64,000 bases of DNA from Comamonas testosteroni TK102 (GCF_000739375.1 NZ_CP006704.1:3348001-3412000), one strand, 5' to 3'. Shown: positions 1 to 8,246, counted from the stretch's first letter. Notes: generated from the sequence alone by a model not told the origin. Numbers and translations are program-made.

Positions 1-16
1 CGCAAGGAGGCTGGAT

Positions 17-466
17 ATGTTCAAGCACATTTTGATTCCTACGGACGGCTCGAAACTCTCCGAAGCTGCACTGCGTGCAGGCTTGCAGCTGGCCAAGGAG
101 CAAGGCTCCGAGGTCACTGTGCTGTATGTGATGCCGGACTATTCGGCCCTGATGTATAGCGGTGAGGGGATGGTGGCCTACAACCCCAGCGAGATGCGCC
201 GGGACGCCGAGCTAACGGCCGACACAGTGCTAAAGGCGGTGCAGGACATTGCCAAGGCCGAGGGCGTGGACTGCAAGTTGGAGCGGACGATGAACTTTTC
301 AGTGCACCAGGCCATCATCCAGCAGGCCAAGGACAGCCACTGCGACCTGATCTGCATGGCATCGCACGGCCGCAAGGGCCTTGCCGGCATTTTGCTGGGC
401 AGTGAAACCCAGCGCGTGCTGGTGAACAGCGGCATTCCGGTGCTGGTGCACAGGCCTGTGGTTTAA
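17..466 (+). CDS. Universal stress protein, UspA family
   Basis: A 149-residue single-domain Usp protein, the usual length for the family. It opens with the family's beta-strand and Asp (HILIPTDGS) and carries the ATP-binding-type signature GRKGLAGILLGS near residues 119-130, so an ATP-binding Usp is likely. These proteins are cytoplasmic and help cells survive stress or growth arrest; the partner cannot be read from sequence. AAGGAGG lies about 7 bases before the ATG, which fixes the start. It is followed by its own terminator, so it is probably monocistronic. Confidence 0.93.
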   Translation: MFKHILIPTDGSKLSEAALRAGLQLAKEQGSEVTVLYVMPDYSALMYSGEGMVAYNPSEMRRDAELTADTVLKAVQDIAKAEGVDCKLERTMNFSVHQAIIQQAKDSHCDLICMASHGRKGLAGILLGSETQRVLVNSGIPVLVHRPVV

Positions 467-518
467 GCCCAGTCTACTGCAGCGCAACAGATTTTCGACT
501 GTTCTCAAAATTCAATCG

Positions 519-552
519 ACGCCCCGGTGCCCTCGTGCAAAGGGGCGTTTTT
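519..552 (+). terminator. Rho-independent terminator after the Usp gene
   Basis: ACGCCCC (519-525) pairs with GGGGCGT (542-548) and is followed by a T run. It lies about 50 bases after the Usp stop codon. Confidence 0.8.
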
Positions 553-661
553 CATGCGCCTATCGTCGTGTAGCATCGGTGCATCAAATTGTGAACTGAT
601 GGTTCCATTTGTCACGCCTGCCGCGGCGTCTTTGTTCATTCAGCATGAGGGGAGAGAGCAG

Positions 662-2140
662 ATGAGTCACGCAATCGCTACCGACGCCGACCTGGCCTGG
701 AAGACGGGCCCGATTCGCCCCAGAGCCTGCACCTGCGGCAGTGTGGTGTGCCAGTTGCTGCATGAGCGGGTGATGACCGATATGTCGCGCCGCATGTTTG
801 TAGGCGGGGTGGCAGCGATGATGGCGCCGTTTGTGGGCCTGCACGCAGCCGAGCCCGGTGCCGGCGGCACGCCCAGGCAGGCAGACCGCCCCGTGTTGCT
901 GACCAATCTGCGCCTGTTTGACGGCACGGGCAAGTCGGTGCGCCAGGGCGTGCAGGTGCTGATCCAGGGCAAGATGATTGCGGCCGTGCCCTCTGCCGGT
1001 GAAAAGGTGGAAGGTGCCCAGGTGATCGACTGCCAGGGCAAGCTGGTGATGCCGGGCATGATCGATACGCACTGGCACACCATGCTGGCAGCCATTCCGC
1101 AGATGACGGCGATGACGGCCGATCTGGGTTATCTGTATATCTCCGCCGCGCAAGAGGCGCAGCGCACGCTGATGCGCGGCTTTACCTCGGTGCGGGATGC
1201 GGGCGGGCCGGCCTTCGCGCTCAAGCGCGCGATCGACGAAGGGATGGTGCCGGGCCCGCGCATCTACCCCAGCGGGGCCATGATCTCTCAGACCTCGGGC
1301 CATGGCGACTTTCGCCTGCGCAGCGATATTCCGCGTGCGGCGAACGAGCCGCTGAGCATGGTGGAGCAAGTCGGCGTGGCCATGATTGCGGACGGCGAGA
1401 CCGAGGTGCTGCGCCGCGTGCGCGAACAGCTGATGCTGGGTGCATCGCAGATCAAGATGCTGGCCGGCGGCGGCGTGGCATCGCTGTACGACCCGCTGGA
1501 CAGCACCCAGTTCACCGAAAAGGAGCTGCGCGCCGGCGTGGAAGCCGCTAGCGACTGGAACACCTATGTGATGGCGCATGTGTATACGCCCAAGGGCATC
1601 AAGCGGGCCATCAAGGCAGGCGTGAAGAGCATCGAGCACGGCCAGCTGGCCGACGAAGAGAGCGTCAAGATGATGCGCGACGAGGGGGTGTGGTGGAGCC
1701 TGCAGCCCTTCTTGCAGGACGAGGACAGCAATGTCTACCCTGACGCCGTGCGCCGCGAGAGCCAGTCGCGCGTGGCCGAGGGCACGGTGCGCGCCTATGA
1801 GATGGCGCAGAAGTACGGCATCAAGACCGGCTGGGGCACGGACATTCTGTTCAGCCCCAAGGGGACGGCCACGCAGGGCAGGCAGTTGGCCAAGCTGACG
1901 CGCTTTTACGACCCGATGACGCTGCTGAAGCAGGCCACGGGCACCAACGGCGAGCTGCTGGCCCTGTCGGGCGAGCGCAACCCCTACCCCCAACCGCTGG
2001 GCCGCATCGCCCCCGGTGCGTTTGCCGACCTGCTGGTGGCCGACGGCGACCCGACGGTGAATCTGGACTTTCTGGCCAACCCCGAACAGAACCTGCGCCT
2101 GATCATGAAGGACGGCAAGGTGCACAAGAACACCCTGTAA
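662..2140 (+). CDS. Metal-dependent amidohydrolase with twin-arginine-like leader
   Basis: A 492-residue amidohydrolase of the imidazolonepropionase/prolidase type. The metal-binding HWH of the TIM barrel is near residues 137-139 (DTHWHTM), a KMLAGGG strand carries the likely bridging Lys, IEHGQ carries a further His, and WGTD carries the catalytic Asp. SRRMFVGG near residue 42 followed by a hydrophobic stretch and AA-E looks like a twin-arginine signal, so export is likely; an ATG at 782, just before the SRR, is an alternative start. ATG 662 was chosen because GAGGGGAGAG precedes it; the frame stays open upstream to about 527 without support. Homologues hydrolyse cyclic amides or dipeptides; substrate unknown. 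The next gene starts 9 bases downstream, so the two form an operon. Confidence 0.88.
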   Translation: MSHAIATDADLAWKTGPIRPRACTCGSVVCQLLHERVMTDMSRRMFVGGVAAMMAPFVGLHAAEPGAGGTPRQADRPVLLTNLRLFDGTGKSVRQGVQVLIQGKMIAAVPSAGEKVEGAQVIDCQGKLVMPGMIDTHWHTMLAAIPQMTAMTADLGYLYISAAQEAQRTLMRGFTSVRDAGGPAFALKRAIDEGMVPGPRIYPSGAMISQTSGHGDFRLRSDIPRAANEPLSMVEQVGVAMIADGETEVLRRVREQLMLGASQIKMLAGGGVASLYDPLDSTQFTEKELRAGVEAASDWNTYVMAHVYTPKGIKRAIKAGVKSIEHGQLADEESVKMMRDEGVWWSLQPFLQDEDSNVYPDAVRRESQSRVAEGTVRAYEMAQKYGIKTGWGTDILFSPKGTATQGRQLAKLTRFYDPMTLLKQATGTNGELLALSGERNPYPQPLGRIAPGAFADLLVADGDPTVNLDFLANPEQNLRLIMKDGKVHKNTL

Positions 2141-2149
2141 GGGAGACAA

Positions 2150-2899
2150 ATGACACAGCACATCAAAATGGCCGCAGCAGCGCTGGCCATGGGCCTGCTG
2201 GCGGGCTCGCCTGCCTGGGCGCAGGGCAAGGAATCGGCCGATGCGTGGCGCTTTCAGCTCACGCCCTATGTGTGGATGACCGGTCTGGACGGCAGCGTGC
2301 GCCCGTTCAGGGGCGCACCCACGGTCGACGTGAACAAGTCGTTCTCGGACATTCTGGAGAACCTCGACGCTGCCGCCTTCGTGAACGGCACAGCGCGCAA
2401 GGGCAGCTATGTGCTGCAAGGCGACTTCAGCTACGCAGCCACATCGGACAAGGCCGCCCTGCCCCTGGGCCTGAGCGCCCATGCCAAGATTCGCCAGACC
2501 TCGCTGACGATGACCGGTGGGCACAACTGGGCGTTGAGCCCTGAGTCGAGCTTTGACCTGATGGCGGGCTTTCGCCTATGGCAGATCAGGGCCGAAGTGA
2601 ATGTGCCGGGGGTGGCGTCCGCGCAGTCCAACACCTCCTTCGTCGACCCTGTGGTGGCCGCACGCTGGCGCTACGACATTGCGCCGCGCTGGTCCAGCTT
2701 GCTGTATGCCGATATGGGCGGGCTGGATGTGGGCTCGAAGTTCACCTGGCAGGTTCACGCCTCGGTGAACTACCAGGTCAAGGAGAACATCTTTGTCTCG
2801 GTAGGCTACCGCCACCTGAGCGTGGACTACCGGGACGGCGGCAAGCGGCTGGACTTCAGCCAGAGCGGCCCGATCATCGGGGCGACGTTCAGGTTTTAA
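2150..2899 (+). CDS. Outer-membrane beta-barrel-like protein
   Basis: 249 residues with a clear signal peptide (residues 1-25, ending SPAWA-QG). The mature part has alternating hydrophobic and polar residues, many aromatics (FQLTPYVWMTGLDG) and ends in Phe (IIGATFRF), as expected for an outer-membrane barrel. It starts 9 bases after the amidohydrolase with GGGAGACAA as SD, so co-translation is likely. It may be a pore or sensor linked to the exported amidohydrolase's substrate, which is inference. No family with a known function was recognised. Confidence 0.8.
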   Translation: MTQHIKMAAAALAMGLLAGSPAWAQGKESADAWRFQLTPYVWMTGLDGSVRPFRGAPTVDVNKSFSDILENLDAAAFVNGTARKGSYVLQGDFSYAATSDKAALPLGLSAHAKIRQTSLTMTGGHNWALSPESSFDLMAGFRLWQIRAEVNVPGVASAQSNTSFVDPVVAARWRYDIAPRWSSLLYADMGGLDVGSKFTWQVHASVNYQVKENIFVSVGYRHLSVDYRDGGKRLDFSQSGPIIGATFRF

Positions 2900-3126
2900 G
2901 TACCGCCAACGCAAATCGCAATATTGACAGGCAGGCTCAGTGCGTAACCAGCAGTTGCCTATCCACCCGCACCTGACCCGTCAAGGCATTGACCTGGGCG
3001 TCTCGGCGCTCGACCAGTCCGACAAGCTGGCCAACCACGCCCGCTCCTTGGCCAGCAAGGGATGCGAGTCGCTGGTGCTGATCTGCGAGATCTCGGCAGG
3101 CAGCGGCGTCACCGGCAAGCTGGGCG

Positions 3127-3504
3127 TTACGGGTTGCCCCAGCTCTGGCCCGTGCGCTCCTTGGCATGCAGGTGCACCACGCGGCGGCGGCCCCAGGGGG
3201 TAACGGCGGGCACGCGTTCCCAGCGGTTCAGGTCTTGCGCTTCGTCACCGCGCAGGTACAGCGTATCGCCAGGGTGCGCGGCGCGAAAATGGTAGGCCAC
3301 GGGCGCGCCCTCGCCGTCCAGCTCCACGCCACGGCGAATACGGGCCATGCCCTCCAAGTAAGGCGGGGTCTCCAGCCGGTCGGCCTCAATCACGCTCAGC
3401 CGCGTAGCCCAGGGGCTGTCAGGCCGGGGCAGCCATTTGGGAATGGCCACGGCATCGCCGTTCACCATCTCGCCGCCCAGGGCCAGCACCGTCAGGCCCA
3501 GCAA
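3127..3504 (-). pseudogene. Fragment of lambda-type phage portal protein (GpB-like)
   Basis: The translated fragment matches what is known of the middle of lambda-family portal proteins: a GE(M/A)-type strand, KWLPRP, a VIEADRLETP segment, RRGVELDGEGAPVAYHF, HPGD, and the near-diagnostic WERVPAVTPWGRRRVVHLHAKERTGQ. Intact portals are about 500 residues, so both ends are missing. A short stop (GNP-stop) ends the frame at 3127. Another minus-strand frame with GC-rich third positions continues below it to about 2960, which suggests a frameshift or junction. Taken as a decayed prophage relic. Confidence 0.7.
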
Positions 3505-3631
3505 GTCCGGCGATCAGGCGCTTGGCGGATGCCTCAGGCAGAGCTTTCCAGGCAAACGGCCAGACGATGCGGACACAATCAGTTTGATAGCAAAGCCAAG
3601 ATTGGACAAACAACAGTCGGGAGGGAATCGT

Positions 3632-4399
3632 TTGGGCAAATATTACGAGCTGGCCACCAAGTACTTTGACACCTTCGAAGGCAGACACCTGTATCTCAGG
3701 CTGCTGAGCTGGCAGTGGATTCTCTGGGCCATTTCTGGCATCTGCTTTGTCGGCGCAATCTGTATGTCGCTCTGGCTAAGAACACGGCCATGGATTGCGT
3801 CCATCTATGTTGCTGAAGTTCTTTTTTTAAGCATGGGCTTCGCCTTAGTCCATCACCGCAAGAAACGACTCGACGAGCGCTTTGGCCTGAATGATGAGAA
3901 CAGATCGACTCGCTTTAGAGCAATGCAGAAGATGCACCTGCAGTTCTTGACCAACAAACAGGCCACAGACTTTGCAGGCATCGTCAAGGAAATCGCAGAC
4001 CTGCGCAGCAATCTGGACCGTTTTTCCCCTCCCAAAATCAACTACTTCAGGCTGATTTACGACCCGGATGCAAAGGCTCGCATGATCTCCATCACGCTCG
4101 CGTCGCTCGCGCTGTTTGTGGCATCGGCCAGTCGAACAACCGATGCCGAGTTGCTCAACCTCCTGGAACTGACAGCCCACCCCGCCTTTGGCGGATACCT
4201 TAAAAATCTGCTCTGGATTGCTGTAGCCATCTTTGCTATTGGCGTCGGCATGTACTACAGCTACCTTGAGTCGAAAGCTTTCATTCTTAGCTGGATGGCA
4301 AGGCTTGGCAAAAACAAAAAAGCCAATGAACTGGCTCTTGAATACTTTGTGACGGCACTCATTGAACAGCACGACCCAACCCCTTTGGACAAGAAGTAG
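3632..4399 (+). CDS. Membrane protein of unknown function, TTG start
   Basis: The frame is open from 3437 but the first part overlaps the phage portal relic. A TTG at 3632 with GGGAGGG 6 bases upstream is the best start, giving 255 residues. Hydrophobic segments lie near residues 20-47 and 52-73, then a soluble charged stretch (about 75-150), then two more near 153-170 and 197-217, and a charged C-terminus. This four-helix layout with a central cytoplasmic loop is not a family I recognise. Base composition is less GC-rich than the core genes, in keeping with acquired DNA. Function unknown. Confidence 0.6.
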   Translation: MGKYYELATKYFDTFEGRHLYLRLLSWQWILWAISGICFVGAICMSLWLRTRPWIASIYVAEVLFLSMGFALVHHRKKRLDERFGLNDENRSTRFRAMQKMHLQFLTNKQATDFAGIVKEIADLRSNLDRFSPPKINYFRLIYDPDAKARMISITLASLALFVASASRTTDAELLNLLELTAHPAFGGYLKNLLWIAVAIFAIGVGMYYSYLESKAFILSWMARLGKNKKANELALEYFVTALIEQHDPTPLDKK

Positions 4400-4467
4400 C
4401 CGCAATCCAGCCAGAAGCCCCTGCCAGCCAAAGCCTGCAGCGGCTCATTTCATTGTGAGCTAAATCA

Positions 4468-4509
4468 GCCTCTAGTGACTACACATCAAGTGCTAGCAGC
4501 TATCAAAAC
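4468..4509. repeat. Copy of a dispersed GCTATCAAAA intergenic repeat
   Basis: GCCTCTAG, then ATCAAG, GCTAGCAGCTATCAAAA. The same core (GCTAG-AGCTATCAAAA) recurs at 57491-57507, with weaker relatives near 36070, 43203 and 51980. From memory it resembles a short dispersed intergenic element common in Comamonadaceae. Confidence 0.5.
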
Positions 4510-4933
4510 TGATTACTTGGGCGCCACGGCATCGGTCTGGTCAGGCCCGGTCTTTCAAAAGTCGCATGCCCATGTCGTTCGCTCCACCCACGCGGAGCGT
4601 CCCCGGGTTTCATCGCATCAGCGGGCATGGCCGCTGCTCTGCGCGGCATCCCTGCCGTATCCAGCCGCCAAAGGGCGTACACGGTCAAAAGGGTGAGGTG
4701 AATGCGGCCAAGAGCAAGAACGGCAACGCCGTTTGGAATCCCGGCACCGCCCTCCCCGAGCGCATCTGGGCTTAAACCAGAGCGCCTTGCACCAGGGCGC
4801 TGCGGTTTGAACGGCTTTCGCCGAGCCAGAGGCACCTCCTCCCTCCACTTCACTTCCTCTGGCATGCCTGCAAGGGCATCGGCTCTTTCTTCACGGTCTG
4901 TGCCAGTCGATGGCTGCAGCCGTCCAATCCCCC
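4510..4933. other. No gene recognised
   Basis: Short frames exist on both strands but none has a good SD or a recognisable motif. From about 4817 onward the sequence is loosely similar to 6377-6461, so this stretch is probably the decayed left extension of the repeat that follows. Confidence 0.5.
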
Positions 4934-4969
4934 AAGCCCGCCAGCAACCGCTGAGCGGGCTTTTCTTTT
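4934..4969 (+). terminator. Terminator-like hairpin in repeat copy A
   Basis: AAGCCCGC (4934-4941) pairs with GCGGGCTT (4955-4962), followed by TTCTTTT. Identical to the hairpin at 6462-6497. Confidence 0.65.
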
Positions 4970-5032
4970 GCCCTCAACCGGAGAACCCATGCAAGCAGCT
5001 CGCCCCACCTTCGATCACCAGCGCGACATTCC
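4934..5032 (+). repeat. Direct repeat copy A flanking the acyltransferase gene
   Basis: 99 bases that align with 6462-6571. I count three mismatches and one 11-base gap, present in copy B after CCCCACCTT. The repeat holds a terminator-like hairpin and the first codons of a small phage-like gene (ATG at 4989, MQAARPT). The 11-base loss throws this copy out of frame, so it is the broken copy of the gene at 6517. Confidence 0.85.
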
Positions 5033-5117
5033 TCCACTCAATCGCATCAGCAGGTTTGCTCAGCGCACCGTCCCTGTCGCGATTAGGTACAGCAAAAAGC
5101 CCTCAATGAGCTTCTTG

Positions 5118-6236
5118 TTAAGAACCTTGAAAGAAGCGTTTGACATTATTTTTGTTAATTTGAGGCAGATCTGCAATTTTCTTAATAATTACTCTATATC
5201 TCTCTTCGACATAGTAATAACAAACCGTCGAAGATATAATTAAAATTATCGTGACAAAAATCAGTAGCAAAAAATTATTGGAAAGCAGTGGAATCATTTC
5301 CACAACAAAGTCCCTTTTATCAATTAAATATAACAGAACAAATATTTGAAGCAAGTAAAATGAGTAACTAATTCTTCCTAAAAAATTAAAGGCTCTACTA
5401 GAAAGAATATTTGAAATAAATGTCCTCTCCGCTGCAACCAAGTACAGAATCAGAGCTATGTATGGAATAACAATAAAATTATGTCCAATGTACTGAGGCA
5501 GCTCACTTCCAAAAATTGCCAAATAAGTGAAGAAAGTCAATGTCGAAACAAACAAAAAAATATTAGGATAGGGAACACGAATCTTCAATATGTATAGCTT
5601 ATACAGAAAAATTCCAATAATAAACTCAGATAATCTAAAAATAGGCATCGCATAAAAAACCCCAAACTGCGGCGGACTAAATAAGTAAGTGGTCAACCCA
5701 GGTAAAGCAGAAATTATGGAAAGCACAACAATACCTAGGGCGATGTGTTTTTTTGTGAAGTTTCTTGCTAGATTAACCATAAATGGAAACATCACATACA
5801 AGAAAACCTCCACAGAGATCGACCAAGTCCCACCAAAAGTCCAATAATTAAATAAATTTGGAAACCAAGCTTGAAGTGCAAATAAATTTATAAAATTCAA
5901 AGTGATAATTTGAAATAAATTTTTAAATGAAGCATCAGTGAAATTTATGCCTATCCATGGTATGGAAATGATACTAAGCAGAATATAAACAGGGTAAATT
6001 CTTGAAAATCTGTTAACTATGTATTTCTTAAAATTTATAGAACTATCTGCGTAGTTATAAGCCAATATAAAGCCGGAGAGCATAAAGAACAAAGTCATCC
6101 CGACTGCTCCTTGGCTTATCATATTCTTCAAATAAACATTACTCGAAAGCGGCCATCTCATATCAATATGAAAGACCAGTATTGAGAATGCTGCCAAGAA
6201 CCTTACCCCGGTAAGGGTGAAAATCTCTGATTTCAT
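5118..6236 (-). CDS. Acyltransferase 3 family membrane protein
   Basis: 372 residues, the usual size for acyltransferase 3 (OafA/NodX-type) enzymes, which O-acylate surface sugars from the inner membrane. The N-terminus has the family pattern GVRFLAAFSILVFHID, with a conserved Arg and His near residues 12 and 23. About ten hydrophobic segments follow, with WSISVEVFLY typical of the fourth. The gene is strikingly AT-rich against its GC-rich neighbours, with AT-ending codons throughout, a sign of transfer. It is bracketed by direct repeats containing phage-like sequence, so it may be lysogenic-conversion cargo altering O-antigen or capsule. The acceptor sugar cannot be read. Confidence 0.85.
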   Translation of the reverse strand: MKSEIFTLTGVRFLAAFSILVFHIDMRWPLSSNVYLKNMISQGAVGMTLFFMLSGFILAYNYADSSINFKKYIVNRFSRIYPVYILLSIISIPWIGINFTDASFKNLFQIITLNFINLFALQAWFPNLFNYWTFGGTWSISVEVFLYVMFPFMVNLARNFTKKHIALGIVVLSIISALPGLTTYLFSPPQFGVFYAMPIFRLSEFIIGIFLYKLYILKIRVPYPNIFLFVSTLTFFTYLAIFGSELPQYIGHNFIVIPYIALILYLVAAERTFISNILSSRAFNFLGRISYSFYLLQIFVLLYLIDKRDFVVEMIPLLSNNFLLLIFVTIILIISSTVCYYYVEERYRVIIKKIADLPQINKNNVKRFFQGS

Positions 6237-6461
6237 CTTTTGTATTTTTAGATGGCTTCATCAAGGATGAAAACCTCATTGACTACATGCATTTGATACC
6301 GCCAGCAAGGCGACTGTAGCAGCACTCCACATCAGTTTGAGTAGTTGCACGCGACAGCATCTAGAACTACCCACCTTTCGCCGGGCCTGGGAAACCTCCT
6401 CACGACCTCTGCATCACTTCCCTAGGCATGCCCACCAGGGCACCGGCACTTTCCACCCACT

Positions 6462-6497
6462 AAGCCCGCCAGCAACCGCTGAGCGGGCTTTTCTTTT
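6462..6497 (+). terminator. Terminator-like hairpin in repeat copy B
   Basis: AAGCCCGC (6462-6469) pairs with GCGGGCTT (6483-6490), then TTCTTTT. Confidence 0.65.
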
Positions 6498-6571
6498 GCC
6501 CTCAACCGGAAAACCCATGCAAGCAGCCCGCCCCACCTTGCCCAGCGTGCCGATCACCAGCGCGGCATTCC
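6462..6571 (+). repeat. Direct repeat copy B flanking the acyltransferase gene
   Basis: The 110-base partner of 4934-5032, with three mismatches plus 11 extra bases. Looser similarity continues upstream to about 6377. This copy leads into an intact small reading frame at 6517. Confidence 0.85.
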
Positions 6572-6786
6572 AGTACAGCAACTCCGCCAGCACCAACATT
6601 GCCGACACCTTTGCCAAGGCCCGTGCACGCATGGCAGCCGAGCAGGCAGCAGCGACCAGCAAGCCGCGGCACCGCAGCCGACATGGCTCTGCGCTGATGA
6701 CCGTCAACCGCGTGCGCGCCGGCACCACCAACCACCTGAATCTGCAGCTTTTCGAGGAGCAGCCGTCATGCGCATCTGTGTTCTGA
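6517..6786 (+). CDS. Small phage-like protein of unknown function
   Basis: 89 residues starting MQAARPT; the N-terminus lies within repeat copy B. The middle is Ala/Arg-rich and probably helical (FAKARARMAAEQAA). Its end overlaps the next small gene by 19 bases, a phage-style arrangement. The SD is weak (CCGGAAAACCC). The frame could extend to 6337, but that part overlaps the repeat's terminator. Not recognised. The frameshifted twin at 4989 suggests the locus once carried a duplicated gene. Confidence 0.5.
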   Translation: MQAARPTLPSVPITSAAFQYSNSASTNIADTFAKARARMAAEQAAATSKPRHRSRHGSALMTVNRVRAGTTNHLNLQLFEEQPSCASVF

Positions 6787-6902
6787 AATGCGGCTGCGTC
6801 CCCATCCAACACATAGCCCGCAGCGCCGCCGAAGCGTTTGACCACGGCTTTGCCGAGCTGGGCCACCTGGGCTTGGGGATCACCTGCCGATGCATCCGAT
6901 AG
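6768..6902 (+). CDS. Small Cys-rich protein, 44 residues
   Basis: ATG at 6768 preceded by GAGGAG about 7 bases upstream. The product starts MRICVLKCGCVP and ends ITCRCIR; its five cysteines (C4, C8, C10 and two near the end) could bind a metal. It overlaps the end of the preceding small gene, so the two are probably translated together. Function unknown. The SD and cysteine pairs argue for a real gene, but conservation was not checked. Confidence 0.45.
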   Translation: MRICVLKCGCVPIQHIARSAAEAFDHGFAELGHLGLGITCRCIR

Positions 6903-7067
6903 ACACCGTGCTGCACGAGCTGCAGCACCGAGCGAGTGGCCCTGCTCTCCGAGATCTAGACAACCGAATTTCTGTTAGTTTTGGTTCAAAATCGGTTTCT
7001 GCCAGAAAAAGAGAGTATTGTGAAGAAAGCAGTCATTTCTGAGTGCTTTATTGAATCGGAGGCTTTT

Positions 7068-7292
7068 ATGAAAGCCACAGTTAAAAATAATCTCAAGGCC
7101 CGCACCCGAAAAACCGGGCTTCCAGACGTCAATAGCCATTCTGTCTCTCATGACGACTATTCCCGCACGCCTGATCACCCCATCGAAAAGGGGCGCTTTA
7201 TTTTGAGCGACATCGTTGCAAAAAGGATCCCATCACCTAAATCCTCTCCTGGGAAAGTGAAAATAGTGGGAAAGAGATTTCTGAGCGAATAG
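7068..7292 (+). CDS. Small basic protein of unknown function
   Basis: 74 residues. ATG 7068 is favoured over the upstream 6981 start because GGAGG lies 6 bases before it (CGGAGGCTTTTATG). The product is rich in Lys and Arg (KNNLKARTRKTG near the start, KIVGKRF near the end), polar and probably unstructured, and could bind nucleic acid. It is the first of a run of small genes with similar SD leaders and lower GC. Not recognised. Confidence 0.5.
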   Translation: MKATVKNNLKARTRKTGLPDVNSHSVSHDDYSRTPDHPIEKGRFILSDIVAKRIPSPKSSPGKVKIVGKRFLSE

Positions 7293-7307
7293 CGAAAGGA
7301 AATTGAT

Positions 7308-7475
7308 ATGTTTGCACAACCACTTTCCAAGGCCCAGGACCTTTGGTCAAATCTCATGCATGTGTTATTTCCTTGGGTGAGAGCTTTTCCAGGCCTGCCA
7401 AAAGAGGATGAAACGAATACTCAATTGCAGAAATCTGTTGCCGAAAAAGAGCATCAAATCAATCGTGATGCGTAA
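7308..7475 (+). CDS. Small amphipathic protein, 55 residues
   Basis: ATG at 7308 with GAAAGGAAA about 6 bases upstream, 15 bases after the previous small gene, so the two look like an operon. The first half is hydrophobic and aromatic (LWSNLMHVLFPWVRAF), possibly a membrane-associated helix; the second half is charged (EDETNTQLQKSVAEKEHQ). This resembles small phage or toxin-like peptides in layout only. Function unknown. Confidence 0.45.
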   Translation: MFAQPLSKAQDLWSNLMHVLFPWVRAFPGLPKEDETNTQLQKSVAEKEHQINRDA

Positions 7476-7550
7476 TTTAATTCAACGATCCAGCCCCTCG
7501 ATCGACCCTTCAGCACCCTACAGGTGCCTTTAAATCGAAAAAGGAGTACT

Positions 7551-7574
7551 ATGGATAGCAGTAGACATCAATAA
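7551..7574 (+). other. Seven-codon mini-ORF with strong SD
   Basis: AAAAAGGAGTACTATG leads straight into ATG GAT AGC AGT AGA CAT CAA TAA. The ribosome site is among the best in the region yet the frame encodes only seven residues. It may be a leader peptide for the gene at 7600 or the stump of a truncated gene. Confidence 0.35.
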
Positions 7575-7599
7575 TTCCCCTAATAAATAAAAGGCCTAT

Positions 7600-7836
7600 A
7601 TGTTAAGTGTAACCAAAAAACACCCATCCGAAAGCAATCCCGCCCCGTACGAAGCTGATAGCACTGCTGTACCTACTGGCGACTTTGTCTATTGCCCAGC
7701 GGTTTACGAAGCCAGATTGCGTCAAAACGAACACGCAAAAACACAAGTTCGCATCAAGAAATCTCGTCAGGCACAACGCAGCAACGCCACTGAAGAAGGC
7801 CTCCGAGTCCGTTCGCCTATCAATCTGCACCGCTAG
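7600..7836 (+). CDS. Small protein of unknown function, 78 residues
   Basis: ATG at 7600 with AAAAGGCC about 5 bases upstream. A Pro/Ser/Thr-rich first third is followed by a basic C-terminal half (KTQVRIKKSRQAQRS). Probably largely disordered and possibly nucleic-acid binding. It lies 25 bases after the seven-codon mini-ORF, which could act as its leader. No family recognised; fewer GC-ending codons than core genes. Confidence 0.45.
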   Translation: MLSVTKKHPSESNPAPYEADSTAVPTGDFVYCPAVYEARLRQNEHAKTQVRIKKSRQAQRSNATEEGLRVRSPINLHR

Positions 7837-8246
7837 TTGCACGATAGTTTGACCTGCAGGTTGCTTCTTCAACTGGCGCAACCCTCTCTTCTCAACGCTG
7901 CAGCCATTCAGGCATCCAAATAGAGGATGCGGTATCCCTTCAAACGAACTTCCGCAATAGTTTTCATCTACCGGCACAACTCTTATTTTGGGGCAATTTC
8001 TGAAGTTAATTAATTTCTTCGAATATACCCATATCTATAAAGTTTTTACAATAACACTTTGTGTGAATCACTCACGCATTGATAGCAATAAAGTCTTTTG
8101 CAGGCTAGCTCCAAGCCATTTAATTGCTACCTGACACAGCCTCAATTAATGTAATTTTTCGTCCGAAAGCGGTTTTATTGGTGAAATAGGCGTATGGTTT
8201 ATCTATGGCATTCAGTCAGGACTTTCCAAAAATACCGGAGGTCTTT
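7837..8246. other. AT-rich stretch without a recognised gene
   Basis: About 400 bases with no frame having both an SD and a plausible protein. The right half is AT-rich and could carry the promoter of the genes at 8247 and 8492. No specific hexamers are claimed. Confidence 0.4.

Noticed and set aside
584..2524. 646-codon minus-strand frame across the amidohydrolase
   Set aside because: Antisense shadow: the plus strand has family motifs, SD sites and a signal peptide, while the minus frame is His/Arg/Gln-rich without a fold.
4503..4865. 120-codon minus-strand frame in the accessory region
   Set aside because: No SD, no motif, unlikely composition; it crosses the decayed repeat extension.
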